Shown: positions 22,189 to 35,214, counted from the stretch's first letter. The stretch: 64,000 nt of DNA from Coenobita brevimanus (GCA_032717465.1 CM064697.1:3566001-3630000); one strand, 5' to 3'. Notes: generated by a model from the sequence alone, not told the origin. A program made the numbers and translations.

Positions 22189-22734
22189 TAATTCCCATGC
22201 CCCTTGAAATTCTTTTGTGGACTCATGTGGACCCCCTAGTGGGAGCGTGGGTATGAAGTATATGAAAGAGGGTCCACCATACATAAATAAATGATAAACT
22301 CTCGATGCTTTTTCTTGTGAGGTGGAGCCAGGGTTTTGGTGACTTGAATGGCGTGTGGATGAGTGTCTTGCCCATTTCACTAGGCATGCTATTTGGTGTG
22401 ACAGCTCTCCTGCCTTCATGCTGTCTCTCTCTTCCTGGGAGCCTACCTCATCCTGGCTCACAGCTAGGAGTTAGAGCTGGGATGATGATGATGATGATGA
22501 TGATATGAGGAGGAGGAGGAGGAGGAAGGTAATGATGATGATGTTTTTATATATCTACATTTTTTGAGGGTTTATTACAGTGATGATGATGATGATGATT
22601 CTGTTTTCGAGTTGTTTTTCAGTCTGTCATCATCAGGACTAATTACAATACCTAATCACGGCAGCGTAACGACCATTATCAATATTAGGCTTTCCGAGTA
22701 ATTAACCTGTTTTCCAGAACTCCATGTTATCAAG

Positions 22735-23465
22735 CGTTTGTTCATGATTCCTCCTCGGTCTTGTTCGTGATTCCTTGCACTTGTTCATGATTCATTTGCT
22801 TTTGTTCATGATTCTTTGCACTTGTTCATGATTTTTCTGTTTTGTTCATGATTCTTTGCACTTGTTCATGATTCTTTTGCTTTTGTTCATGATTCTTTGC
22901 ACTTGTTCATGATTTTTCTGTTTTGTTCATGATTCTTTGCACTTGTTCATGATTCCTTGCACTTATTCACGATTCTTTGGTTTTGTTCATGATTCCTTCT
23001 CCGTCTTGTTCGTGATTCCATCCTCTTGTTCGTGAGTTCTTGCACTTGTTCGTGATTCTTTACACTTATTCATGATTCCTAAGTCTTATGCGTGATTCCT
23101 AGGTCTTGTTCATGATTCCTTGCACTTGCTTGTGATTTCTTGCGCTTATTTGTGATTCTGTGCACTTTTTCATGATTCCTTGGTTTTGTTTGTGATTCTT
23201 TGCACTTGTTCATGATTCCTCTTTCCGATATCACATTCTTGTTCATAATTCTTACTTGATACTCATGATTCATAGTTCTGATTACTTGTTCATGATTCAT
23301 TATTCAGTATTCATTGTTCATGATTCTCTTTTCCTGTTATTGAGAATCTGTTCGTTTTCATGATTCCTGTTCTTTCTTCATGATTCCTCGTCCTTGGTTA
23401 TGGTTTCGCTTTGTTCATGATTCACCGTTTTGTTCATGATTCCTTGTTCCTGATTCCTAGTTCTT
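22735..23465. repeat. TTGTTCATGATTC minisatellite
   Basis: About 30 imperfect units of 22-25 bp, typified by CTTGTTCATGATTCTTTGCA, lie head to tail. Variants alternate TTTGC, TTCTG and CTCGG spacers, and the array becomes more divergent towards its 3' end. Confidence 0.92.
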
Positions 23466-23880
23466 GTTCATGGATCTTTGTTCTTGTTATATTTCCTCAT
23501 TCTTATTCAGAGTTCTTCATTCATTCTTCCTTATTCTTATTCATTCTTCCTCATTCTCATTCACAATTCCTCATTCTTACTCATTATTCCTCATTCATTC
23601 TTCCTCATTCTTATTCATAATTCCTCATTCTTCTTCGTTTCCTTATTCTTATTCATAATTCCTCATTCATTCTTCCTCATTCTTATTAATAATCCCTCAT
23701 TCATAATTACTCATAATTCCTCATTCTTATTCATACTTCCTCATTCATAATTCCTCACTCTTATTCATAATTCCTCATTCTTATTCATAATTCATCATTC
23801 CTCTTCATGATTTCTCGATCTTATTCATAATTCGTTCTTCTTATGCATAATTCCTCACACTTGTTATTCAGTTCTATCCT
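23465..23880. repeat. CATTCTTATTCATAATTCCT minisatellite
   Basis: About 20 units of roughly 19-20 bp (CTCATTCTTATTCATAATTC). The TTCAT..ATTC core suggests descent from the adjacent array at 22735-23465 with a shift of unit. Confidence 0.9.
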
Positions 23881-23937
23881 AAACTGTCTTGTTATTCATT
23901 TTGGCTTGGGATATTTATTTATTTATTTATTTATTCG

Positions 23938-24010
23938 TACTTTTCCAGACGCTTTCATTCAGCAGACGTGAAAGGGTTTAGAAAAATATATAGCCCTTTC
24001 AGTATGATGT
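23938..24010. repeat. Dispersed fold-back family, degenerate
   Basis: TTCCAGACGCTTTCATTCAG then GTGAAAGGGTTTAGAAA and CCCTTTCAGTATGATGTCC; a shortened copy preceded by (TTTA)n. Confidence 0.6.
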
Positions 24011-24011
24011 C

Positions 24012-24086
<75 letters not shown>

Positions 24087-24790
24087 CATTCTTCCCTGTC
24101 TCCCCCTCCCCTCCCCACCCCGTCACTCTTCCCTGACACGTTTCTGCCCTCTCAGTTCCTAACCTCCCCCACCCTTCCCACTCTCTCATCCCTTTTTCCT
24201 TCCCCATTCCTTCCTGCTTTCTTCCTCTCTCCTCCCTCTTCCCTTCCCGCTCTCTCCCCTCTTTTTTCCTTCCCTTCCCTTTCCCACTCTCTCTCCTTCC
24301 TTTCTCCTTCCCTTCCCTTTCCCATTCTCTTTCTTCCTCCCCCTCTCCTCGTCCCTCTTCTTCTCTCCCCGCCTCTGGTATCCTATCGTCTCTTATCCCC
24401 CTCTCTGCATTTACCCTTCCATCTTCTCTTTTATTTTCCATCCCCTCCTTCCTCTGCCCACTAAGCCTCTTCCCTACCTTTCCCCTTTTCCTTCTTCGTT
24501 TATCAGCCACTCCTCCTCCCCCAATTTCCCTCCCTAATGCTTTTCTCCTCCCCTCTCTCCCTACCTGGTCCTCTCCCCTTCACTCCCTACTCCCTCTTGT
24601 TTCCTCCCTACAGCTCTTCTACCCCTCTCCTCCTTCTCCCTTCCCCCTCCCACTTACCTCCTTCTCCCCTTCCCCTCACCCTCCCCCTCCCCCTCCCCCT
24701 CCTCTTCCCCCTCCCCCTCCTCCTCCTCTTCCCCCTCCCCCTCCCCATCCCACCTCCACGTCTCCCTCCCTCTCCCCCTCCAGTGTGATC
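24012..24790. repeat. (CT)n(CA)n then 700-nt pyrimidine tract
   Basis: CT run 24012-24038, CA run 24038-24084, then nearly pure C/T sequence to about 24785 including a (CCCCCT)n stretch at 24670-24750. Open frames in both directions are low complexity. Confidence 0.94.
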
Positions 24791-24864
24791 CCCCCTTCGT
24801 CACTCTGCTAAAGAATGCTCACCCTCACTCTTATTACACAGGCATTCTCGCTTGCTTTAAACAG

Positions 24865-24867
24865 GCT

Positions 24868-24898
<31 letters not shown>

Positions 24899-25105
24899 TG
24901 GAAGGGGGGCACGAAAGAAGAGAGAAATAGATCTGAGAGACAAAAAGAGAATGTGAACAAGAGAGAGAGAGAGAGAGAGAGGGAGACAGACAGACAGAGA
25001 CAGAGAGAATTGAAGGAAAAAGGTGGATGAAGGAAGAAGAGAGCAGAGAGAGTTGAGTGAGGGAAGGAATGGAAAAAGAAGAAGGAACGCAAGCAGAGAT
25101 GGACC
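24865..25105. repeat. Purine-rich block with GA runs
   Basis: GA runs at 24868-24896 and 24960-24980, then GACA units. A decayed fold-back copy (CTCTTCACTACTC...; CTTAAATAAAACTGTTAAGG) spans about 25160-25370. Confidence 0.85.
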
Positions 25106-25429
25106 AATGTTAGATCTATGAGGGACAGTCAGAACAAAAAAAACAGTATATTATAATTAACCTCTTCACTACTCTAACCTATTTATATTTTCTTTTTATC
25201 TTACAACTTGTTTTATGTCTTCGTTTTTCCAATTAACTTTTTTTCCAACTAAAGACAATTTTCGAACTGGGGGTGAAACTCTATGAAGCCTTGTTAATCC
25301 CTGCACGAGAGTTCCTTCGAAACTTAAATAAAACTGTTAAGGAAGAATCAAGAATAAAGTAGATGTCTTAGTGGTAAAGTGAAGGTCATAGTAGTAAATG
25401 GATTAAAGGCGAAATGAGGATGGAGAGAG

Positions 25430-25573
25430 GAAGAAAGGACAGAGAGAGAGAGAGCGTCTGAGAGCAATGCCGTGAAGAGAGGTGGGTACACTGCGAGGGA
25501 GAGACAGACAGACAGACACAGACAGAAAGACAGACAGGTAGACAGGCAGACAGGCAGACAGACAGACAGAAAC

Positions 25574-25634
<61 letters not shown>

Positions 25635-25923
25635 TGGGGAGGAATGAAGAGGGAGATGGGAGGGAAATTCTTCAGAGAGAAAGAGGGAGAGAGGAAGGGA
25701 CGGGAGAGAGGGGAGAGGGGAGGCGAAAGTTAAAGAGGAGCGTTGGAGAGAGAGAGAGAGAGAGAGAGGGGGGGGAGGAAGGGGGGGAAGGGGAGAGAGG
25801 GGACGAGGAGGGGAGGGGAGGGTAAGAAAGAGGTGGGAGAGAAAGGGAGGGAGGGAAGTGGAGGGAAGGGTGCAGCTGGGAAGGAGAGGTGGAAAGGATG
25901 GAAGAGAGGAAGGCGGTGGTGGC

Positions 25924-25954
<31 letters not shown>

Positions 25955-25960
25955 TTAAGA
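25430..25960. repeat. Purine-rich block with GACA and GATA repeats
   Basis: CAGACAGACAGACA units (25505-25575), GATA units and a GA run (25590-25631), then a G/A-rich tract to 25950. An (AAC)n run follows at 26020-26062 and a (CT)n run at 26083-26115. Confidence 0.93.
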
Positions 25961-26084
25961 AAATGTGGATGGAGGAAGATAGATTTGAGATTTTAAAAAA
26001 CTCTTCACAGCAGCAGCAATAACAACAACGGCACCAATAACAACAACAACAACAACAACAACAAAGAAGAGACGCGTACAATAG

Positions 26085-26119
<35 letters not shown>

Positions 26120-26479
26120 CCTTGGCGAGGTGCCCACCAGCCACTCACTCGATGTAGTGCAACCATCAGGCGACACTACACTGAATGATAAGCCAGTTTC
26201 CTTTAACCCACGAGACCATTTACTTCGTTGGGTCGTAACCATATAACCAGATGGATAATTCGTAGTACAGTGGGATAAGGCGTTTCAGCTGAGTTGGGAC
26301 CCTAAGGGCTTCACTCCGAGGGTTGGTTGGGGTTTCCTGCTCCCATAACGCTACTCAGGGGCGCGCGAGGCTTTCACCATTGCCTTAAATGCCGGGAATG
26401 GGTAACCTAGCTCCGGTCACCTACGCCATTGATGGGGCGAGAAGGGATTGGATGAGAGAGAGAGAGAGAGAGAGAGACT

Positions 26480-27447
26480 TGCTTTCTTTTCGCGTATCTT
26501 ATCTCCTCTCACCACCCTCTTTTCTTCCTCTCTACTCTCTTCCATTTCTTCATCCGCCTGCCTCCCGTTTCCATTTCCTTCTGTCACTTTCTGCCCTTTC
26601 TTCTTCCCTTTCTTTCATTCCCTCCTCTTCCTGTTCTTCCCCCCCCCTCCTTTCTATCTTTGTCTCCTTCCCTCTTCCTTTGTCTTTTGCTTCCTTTCCT
26701 CTTCCCATTTTCTTTCATCCTTCCAACCTCTCCTTTCGTCTTCCATTTTCTCCTTTTCCTTCTCCCAGTCTTTCCGTCTCTCTCCCTTTCTCCCATTCGT
26801 TTCTCCCATTCCTCCTGTCCTCCCCCTCCTTTCCTTGCCTCCTCCCTTTTTCATCTTCCTTTTCTATCCTTCCTTCCTTCTTCTTAACATTCACCCTTTT
26901 CTCTCGATCTCTTCTCAGTTCCTCTTTTTTCCATATGTTTTGCATTCTTTCTGTGTCTTGTCATTCACTTCTTGATCGTTCTTCTCTCTTTCCCTGCTCT
27001 CCCCTTCTTCCATTTCTCTCTTTTCCTCTCTTTTCTCATGCTTCTCGTCTCTTTGTTCTTTCTTCCTCCTCTTCCTGTCTTCTCATTCTTTGTTTTTCTC
27101 TCTTGTTATCCTTCGTCTGTATTATTTTTCTCATCCTTTCTTCTTTTTTCTATCCTGTAGCCCTTCTCTCTTCTCTTCCCTACACCTCCTGCCCCTTTTC
27201 TCTTCTCCTCTCTACCCTTCCCTCCTTCCTTCTCTCCCTTCCCTCCTTCCTTCTCTCCCTTCCCTCCTTCCTTCTCTCCCTTCCCTCCTTCCTCTCCTCC
27301 CACTCCTCCCTCCCCTCTTCCCTTCCACCCACGCCCCCCACTCTCTTATCTCTCTCACTCAGCTCCCCTTCTCACTCTCTTTTCCGCCCCTCCCCCATCA
27401 TATTACATTCTCACCCCTCCTTCTCTCTTCCTCATTCTTGTGCTTTC

Positions 27448-27519
<72 letters not shown>

Positions 27520-28323
27520 TACATATACTACCTAACAACCTACCTACTCGTGCTTGCCTTCATGACTCAACCTGCCTGTTACCGTACCTGCCTACCTGCC
27601 TTCCTGCCTTCTGCCTGTGTGTTGCGTGTCTGCCCGTCTAACTGCCTTCCTCCCTGCCTTCCGTCTTGCTTTACTGCCTGTCTGCCTGCTTACCTAGCTG
27701 CCTACCTACCAACCTACTTCCCTGCTTTCCTGTCTCCTCACCGTGCCCTCATTCATGCGTGCCTGCCTACCATTCCTTTCACGGTGCCTGCCTGCCCTCC
27801 TCCCTTCCTTTCAGCCTTTTTCTCCGTCTGCCTGCCTGTCTGCCTTCCTACCAGCTTTCCTCACTGCCACCTCGACTTCCACATTGCCTACCTGCCTTCC
27901 TTCCTACCACCGTTCATCCCTACCTTCCTGTTTGCGTCTCTGCCTGACTATTTGCCTATCCCTCTGCCTCCCTGCTGCCTGCCTGCCTGCATAACATTGA
28001 CCTTCCATGCTTCAGCTTAGCTTACCATCTTATCACTTCTCACGTTTGCTCCATTTCTCCCTGTCCTTTCCCCCCCTCCCATCCTTTTCCCTCTCCCTCC
28101 CTTTCTCTTTCCCTCTCCCTCTCTTGTCCACTCCCCTCCTCATTCCACTCCCCCTCACTTTTCTGTCCTCCCTCTCATTCCCTTCCCTTTCTTTTCCCTC
28201 TTCACTTTTTCTCCCTTTTTCTCTTCTTCCTCTCTTTCCTCACCCTTCTCCGTTTTTCACGGTTCTCCCTCTCACCCACCTCCCCTCACTTTTCACGTCT
28301 TTCCCACCCTCACTCACTCCATC

Positions 28324-28364
<41 letters not shown>

Positions 28365-28390
28365 CCTCTCTCTCCCCCCTGCGTGCCTCC
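26480..28390. repeat. 1.9-kb pyrimidine-rich block
   Basis: C/T-rich throughout. It contains an 18-bp TTCCCTCCTTCCTTCTCT tandem (27218-27300), a (CT)n run (27451-27518), CTGCCTGCCTACC units (27560-27990) and a final CT run (28326-28360). The longest open frame of the window (about 540 codons) lies here but is composed of Ser/Leu/Pro/Phe low complexity. Confidence 0.93.
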
Positions 28391-28485
28391 CTTTGCCTCT
28401 TAAGCGCCCTTTAGGGAGGCCTCGAGTGGGACTTAAGGCATATGAGCAGTCTTGGCCTCTCCCTCCCTCCCCCTCCGTTGTGGAA

Positions 28486-28715
28486 ATGTGGTGGAGGTGT
28501 GGTAGTGTGATGGAGAGGTGTGGTAGTGTGATGGGGAGGTGTGGTAATGTGATGGAGAGGTGTGGTAGTGTGATGGGGAGGTGTGGTAGTGTGATGGAGA
28601 GGTGTGGTAGTGTGATGGTGAGGTGTGGTAGTGTGATGGAGAGGTGTGGTAGTGTGATGGAGAGGTGTGGTAGTGTGATGGGGAGGTGTGGTAGTGTGAT
28701 GGAGAGGTATGGCGG
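28486..28715. repeat. 21-bp minisatellite, about 11 copies
   Basis: The unit GTGTGGTAGTGTGATGGAGA + G repeats with GGAG/GGTG variants. Being 21 bp it keeps frame and encodes a seven-residue repeat (RCGSVME), but no start context or homology supports coding. Confidence 0.93.
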
Positions 28716-28940
28716 TAACGTGAACCCAGTAGACTACAGACTGAAGCTGCCTCTCTCTCTTGTAATTCACCATCCTCCTTTCGGGGAAGAGGGAGAGAGA
28801 TGAGAGATGTTCGTATAACCGAGAAGAGGAGTCGCGCGATTTTATCAGTTCCCCCACATCACTGCTTCCCTCCCTAGCACCACTCCCTCAGTATGATAAC
28901 GTCAATATGAGGACCACTTTGACGAAAAAATTTATAAATA

Positions 28941-29061
28941 AGCTCGGACGACGTAGTCAAGTATGGCTACGTCGTCGGCGTGAGTCTGACTCGTCTCAGT
29001 GCTTGCCACGAGTCAGACTCACGCCGACGACGTAGCCATACTTGACTACGTCGTCCGAGCT
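28941..29061. repeat. Perfect inverted repeat, 54-bp arms, nested hairpins
   Basis: Left arm 28941-28994 and right arm 29008-29061 are exact reverse complements, separated by a 13-nt loop (CTCAGTGCTTGCC). Each arm contains its own hairpin: GACGACGTAG, a 10-nt spacer, then CTACGTCGTC. An ATAACGTCAA direct repeat flanks the structure at about 28896 and 29075. It is G/C and CpG richer than its neighbours. It could be a fold-back element, a hairpin RNA precursor or a palindrome made during replication or assembly. Confidence 0.95.
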
Positions 29062-29667
29062 ATATTAAAATATCATAACGTCAAGACTAGCTAAGGCTAG
29101 TCCCCTGCTTTCCACCTGCAGTTTTTTCCCCTGGCGGGCCTTACACCCTAGGCCCGCTCCCACTCTGACTGTCAGGTGGGAAGATCTAACAACAACAAAT
29201 CATCCCCTTTTTTAAAGTGTAGGTATTTGCGTTACTCTTTCTCATTTCACTCTGCTACTTCATTCCCCTTTCTCTTGTTATCATCACCTCTGCCGTAGTC
29301 ATTGAATTTACTTTATCATTTTTTTTTTTAATATTTCGCCGCCATACATTCTCACATTTCACTAATCTCCAGCCATCTGTTAACCTCTTCATTTCAGTAA
29401 TGTCAGTATATAACAGTCTTTGTTCCTGTCAGATAAATTTACGCAGGCTTCTCGTAGTGAATGGATGAAGAATATACAGAAACTAACCCACAACAAATAT
29501 CACCATACGTCGGCTAACAATCAGGCAGGTAGAGAGAAGGAAAAGATGTAGCATACCTGAACAAACGTACGATATACATCAATACCAGATACACAGACTG
29601 ATACAGCGCCTAAACACAACAAAAGCACTGACCTCGATTTAGAAATATATTTGCCCTTTCAGTCAGT

Positions 29668-29762
<95 letters not shown>
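29668..29762. repeat. (CA)n microsatellite
   Basis: Uninterrupted CA run of about 95 nt. Flanking 29070-29660 and 29765-30990 show no gene or repeat that I recognise. Confidence 0.98.
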
Positions 29763-29764
<2 letters not shown>

Positions 29765-30999
29765 CGATGAGCTTCATTGCAGAATCATCGTCCGCTCTGA
29801 CATCAGTAATACCTTTATTATTTCCAGCAGTGTTAGCACAATATAATGATACTCGTCCACTTCCCACTGATGATGAACTGTTGTGAGAGTAAATGAACAC
29901 TTATCCACTTACTGGCAATTGCTAAACAGCGCTGCCAGTAAGACCAACGGCAGCGTGAATGAAACTGTAGTAAGTGTGAGTGTATAAGCAAATGGGCATC
30001 GACTACATTATAGTTCTCTTTGATATTTGAATGACAGAAAAAAGGTAATCGGCACAACATATTAAACAGGAAGTGAAATTAGAAAGTAAGAGCCTTCTCC
30101 CTTAAGATTCTTCTTCCATTGAATTTTCTCATCTGTTAAATGGCTAACAATTTGAGAAAGATGTTCATGTGGCACAGCATTCAATTGGATTTGCTAGCTG
30201 AATTTTGATGAGTAAGGAAGGTTCAGAGTCGCCAAAAAGATATCGGTAAAGCTCTCAGGAAAAAAGATAACCACAGCATTCGTTCTTTGACATTTCGTCG
30301 TTCTTGGTGGTACTAAGATAGTATTTAGGCATTGTGTTATTCTTGTTCTTAAAAGTAATAGTTGCAGACCAACCTTCATAAGTAGTCTCCCATGAGTTGA
30401 AAGTATTTGGAAGTAGCAAGAAAACAATGAAAAGGGATCATCCTACTGACTGAGCTAATGAATTTTCTAATTGTCTAATGCCATCACCACGAGGGTCCTA
30501 GTGCTGAGTAAAACGTGTGACATCAGCAATTGTGCCAAAAGACCACCTGTGATGACCCATGCCTCGGCAGTGAATGAACACAGGGCACAACTCGTAATGC
30601 ACGCATCTGACATGTATACTAGCGGTTGGAGTGGTCGTATCCATACCGCCATGGGCTGCAAATCCCAAAAAACAAACTTTCGCGCCCGTCTGGAGACAGT
30701 GAAAATATCCTTTAAAAATATATCTCCCCAGTAGCATGAGTATAATGTTTAAGAAGTCACTTTGTTGAACGTGCAGTAAGCTGGGGTAAGTGAGAGAGGG
30801 ACGGAAGAGAGATGAAAGCATAAGTAAAGTAAAAACGTTCTGGTAAGTGACCTAACTCGAGATTCTAGTGAGTGGACCTCACAGCCAAAAGGCATCACCC
30901 CGTCAGAGCCAGTCCGTGCTGCCAGGCTTTAAAAAGTTTACCTCTTTGCGCTGTTACCCCTACTTCCATGTACTGTACACACTGGTGTGGGCGATGTAC

Positions 31000-31100
31000 T
31001 AGTGGTAGTGATGATGGTGGGGGTGGCTGTGAAGTTGGCTGTGGGAGATGTGATGTGGGGTGGTGGTGGTGGTGGTGGTGCTGGTGGGAGTTATGGTTTC
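31000..31100. repeat. GGT-rich imperfect trinucleotide region
   Basis: GTGGTGGTGGTGG-type sequence. A second trinucleotide patch ((AGT)n then (CAT)n) lies at 31459-31520. Confidence 0.8.
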
Positions 31101-31884
31101 GAGTGGTTATCGTGTGGCGATTGAGGTAGTTATGCCATGCTAGCGTAACATGGGCCATCTGGTCTACTGCAGTTGTCCTCTTCATATGTTCTGTTGTTCT
31201 AATTACTTTGGAAGTGTGTTTAATGTGCTGGAGATAACAGAAGTTATGAATGCCGTAGCAGCGGTGGACAGCAGCGGTCGATAGTGATAGTTGTGGTTGT
31301 AATTATAAGTAATGTATTTAACATTAGGGTGGTTCACATGGAATTGGCGTGGAACTGATGGCGGAGATGGAGGAAATTTAAGAGTTGTAGTAATGAATAT
31401 ACTATAGTAGTGGGATAGACTATGATTGATGAATAAGGTGCTATTGCCTTATATTACTAGTAGTAGTAGAAGTAGTAGTAGTAGTACCATCATCATCATC
31501 ATCATCATCATCATCAGTATCGTTATTATTAAGAACTCCACATTTTGTGTAGTTCTTATTGATATTGTAGATATTCTTTCTTTGTTTTTTTTTCTTTTGT
31601 GGGAGGGGTGGGGGGAGGATCTAGAAGGTTGGCATTCCAAGACCTTTCGAGACAGAGACTTGAAATTTTCAGGAGTGATGTATTTTGGTTACGGGCTTCC
31701 TTTGGCAAAATTTCTTTTTTCCTGGCACTAGCGCCGCACTAGCACCCTCTATGCTTTTATTTTCTATTTTTTATCTTCTGCGCAGCAAAAACTGGTCAAT
31801 CGATTGCTTTGCAGGTGTTCCAGTATGTAGTCGTCCGCATATACTAATGCACCTGGGTATTGATATTGATATCTAACAAATGCT

Positions 31885-32110
31885 TAAGATATTGAGGAAA
31901 ATCACTATGGCCGCCTCATGCCTGAAATTGCTCAGTCGAAAAGTATTTGGCCGATTTTTACCAAACTCGGTGGAATTGTAGTGAGTTATGAGTGAACGTG
32001 ATTCGCATAGTATGAATGACCTTGACCTTGATCTCAAGGTCACAGGTCAAAATCCGGAAAAAATTTCGAGTCATACCAGAAGTCCCTTAATGTTAGATCT
32101 ACAATGATAA
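31885..32110. repeat. GACCTTGACC-type dispersed invertebrate repeat
   Basis: It contains TTTTTACCAAACTCGGTGGA then GACCTTGACCTTGATCTCAA and GGTCACAGGTCAAAATCCGG. A diverged relative is at 40130-40300 (CCTAACTTGGTGGAAG; GAGGTCACAGGGCAAGGTCA). Such blocks are familiar in many invertebrate genomes; I cannot name the family. Confidence 0.6.
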
Positions 32111-32174
32111 CAAAAGTATTTTTATCTGGCATGTGAAGTTTTTTTTAATATTGCTTCAGTTGTTTCAGAATTTT

Positions 32175-32175
32175 A

Positions 32176-32229
<54 letters not shown>

Positions 32230-32245
32230 GTCATTATTATTTCAA
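32175..32245. repeat. (ATT)n microsatellite
   Basis: ATT run of about 65 nt, followed by (AGT)n at 32268-32292. The 32300-33000 stretch holds only decayed fold-back halves (32520-32575 and 32635-32705). Confidence 0.96.
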
Positions 32246-33007
32246 ATTAGTATTTTTATTATCATTGTAGTAGTAGTAGTAGTAGTAGTAATAGTTTTTG
32301 ACATTTTTGTGAGGGGAGAATGTCGTGGAGGAATATTGTGGATGTTGCTGTAGTGGTACCAGTGATCTCTGTAGTGATGGTCCTGGTGGTGGTAGTGATG
32401 GAGTGTTGTGCTTGAAGTGGGGACTGTTGTGGTGACATTGGTGATATTTGTAGTGGCGGATGGTGATGATGGTGCTACTGAGGAAGAGTTAAATAATTCG
32501 CACAACTGTAGGAGGATTCAGGGAGTTGTTTTATCTCTAATAAGCTGAAGACAATGATCTGGTGGTAACAATAACAGGGGGATTGGAGACTGCGGTATTG
32601 GGCTGGGTAATTTTATTCCCTAGAGGACGGGGAAACCATTCAAAAGCTGGGTATAATTGTCAGATGGTAGCAAGAAAAGTTACAGTATAGGATTCCACAT
32701 ACTGAGAGGGGTAAGGGGGACGAGGAATAGCAATCAAGGGAAAGCAATTCATACGGGAGATAGAATCAATTTGTTACTAACGTGCCGGCTGGTTTGGGTA
32801 TCTGGTAGAGGAGGGGATTAGAGAAGGCGAAGGTGAAAGCTGTGGCAGGTGAGATTAATTAGGAACAGAGTAGTAGTGACTTTGGGTCAAAATAAATGGA
32901 GAGTTGTTATATAAGGTGAGATTAATAGAGGCAGGATATAAGTGACAGTGGTATGAAAATTACGATGTCAGGAAGTAGAATATATAAATGCAGGGAAATT
33001 GTATGTT

Positions 33008-33008
<1 letters not shown>

Positions 33009-33065
<57 letters not shown>
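33009..33065. repeat. (GA)n microsatellite
   Basis: GA run of about 55 nt. The next 1.2 kb (33070-34270) shows no recognised feature. Confidence 0.97.
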
Positions 33066-33068
<3 letters not shown>

Positions 33069-34276
33069 AATGAATGTGTACTTGTTGATTTTTTAATAGT
33101 CATTCCCAGATATATAATACACAGTTTGCTCCCTCAGGCCCAGCAGCCTCCTTTCATGCAGTCACACACCTTCACATACCACCACATGGACACCAGTATT
33201 CACCATCCAACAAAATACATGCTGGAGGTGTCTCATACAGGACCGGTGCGACAGTATTAGCAGGGGTGTTCATATGGCATGTCGATGAGTCATGGCCAGG
33301 ATTAATTAAGACCGCCTTTTGCAGTGTTAAAATTCCCAAACTCTTTCCTGTTGCAGCCTGGGACCAATTTCACGTCCTTTGGGTCCGCTATATGTGTATG
33401 TCTGCGTGGGTGTGAGTGTAGGGGGAGAGGGAATAATGTGGCAGTGGCAATTAACGTCCTGTTGTCATATTAAGTATCAAAAGCCACCCACGGGCAATAC
33501 ACTCCAACCATGTTTTTGCAGGATTAAAAATAATTTTGGCAGGATCGAGCAGCTAATCCTACGGTCCGGTTATCCTGTCCCAGAGCCATTACTGACGAGA
33601 GAGACGTGCCAGAGAAGGTCTAGGCTATTAGATATTTCAACAATTTGGGCAAGTGAATGAGTGAAATAAAAATGCTTAAACAAAACTGATCGCCATCATC
33701 GCGCTAACGGACCTGAGACTTCATCTCGTCATAAAACGTTAGGTATATGAAAGCAGCCTCTACTTTATTGCCATTCCTGTACATATAGTTCTGAGATGAA
33801 AATGACGGTAAGAATGTTTCGATGGATACCGAATGACAGTAAGCAATGTTGCAGTCAAGATATCCAACTGACAAATGATTGAGGAGACTACTTTGTTTTA
33901 TAATGACCTACACAAACACTCTAATCACAGTTCTGTTACCCGTAGTGTATGGGTTGACAAAGACGGGCTCATTTTTTTAATAAACAATGAAAAGATACTG
34001 GATTTTCGCAGCAATACCGATCAGACTAGTATAGATGAATATTCATTTGTTTCTGTTACATCATTTCTGCTGTAATGTTTTTTTGCATGCAGTATAATTT
34101 AATACAACGTTTTGTCACCGCTGGCGTATCATCCCCGCCACATATTTGATACAGATGCGGTTTATTGGAAGCGTCGCTTTTTTTTCTCTCTCAAATCTTC
34201 TCAAAATGAGAAAATGTGGAGTATGAGTGCTGATCACATGACAGCAATGTTGTGTAATGTTATTGAACTAAGTGAT

Positions 34277-34393
<117 letters not shown>

Positions 34394-34729
34394 TACTGTA
34401 CATACATACATGCGGAAGATGAAATCCGGGTAGCTGTTGCGTAGCTTTGATAGAAAGGTAGGGCATGGTAGAGATATGGGTGGAAAAGGGATAGTGTAGA
34501 AAGAAGCGAAAATAGGCAGCATTACGCCCATTCCCATGCATTGTGTTAAAATGGTAGGACTGAAGGTATAGCGTGGGAGAGAAAGGGTGGCCTGCTGTGC
34601 ATGTCATAGTATGGGAGAAAGTGGTGAGAAAACAATATATAGAAAAGCGATATGCAAAGACGGTTTGGCTAGGTGTGTGGTAGTAATTAGTGGTAGTAAT
34701 ATTAAGGTTGGAAAAGTAACAACCATCCA

Positions 34730-35140
34730 GCTAACACCTCTACCATTATTACTACCATGGAACCACCAGACTTTACCATAAGCACAGTTATTGCCAACCA
34801 GGCCGCCCTCCCATTTCCATTTGGGTAACGGTCATTTGTTAACTGCCACAGCCACCACCATCACCGCAGCTACCACAGTCATTAGCACCACAACGACGTC
34901 AAATACCACTGCCACAGCTATAGTTTTAGTTTTCACGAGTTCCTCCACAATCAAAACAATTTCCAACGCATCACCATAACTACCAGCACCACAGCTACCA
35001 CATCAACCACCACCACAACTATTGGCACCACAGCTACCACAACTGCCAACACCATAGCCACCACAAATACTAGCACCATAACTACCACAACTACCACCAC
35101 CATAACTACCACAACTACCACCACCACAACTACCACCATT
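34730..35140. repeat. (CCA/ACT)-rich imperfect trinucleotide region
   Basis: ACCACAACTACCACC and GCCACC units repeat imperfectly, most regular at 34970-35140. Open frames are Thr/Val low complexity. Confidence 0.85.
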
Positions 35141-35214
35141 GTACCCGGAACCTGACTCAGCCTTTTAGCTTGGTCTTTTGGCGTCAGTGTGAGTAAAGAG
35201 GGGAAGATAAGTTG

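Noticed and set aside
22099..22461. Minus-strand 120-codon frame with WARHSSTRHSSHQNPGS
   Set aside because: Half of it is (CT)n translation. The remainder looks like a dispersed non-coding element rather than a gene, and I could not match it to a family with confidence.
22735..23465. CRISPR array
   Set aside because: The repeats are contiguous without unique spacers of constant size, and the window is eukaryotic.
26389..28020. Longest open frame in the window (543 codons, + strand)
   Set aside because: It lies in a 1.9-kb pyrimidine-rich block and translates to Ser/Leu/Pro/Phe repeats. The lack of stops is explained by composition; no domain or splice structure was seen.
30467..31185. Several 60-107-codon frames on both strands
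   Set aside because: No recognisable domain, no compatible splice sites and overlapping frames on both strands; left unannotated.
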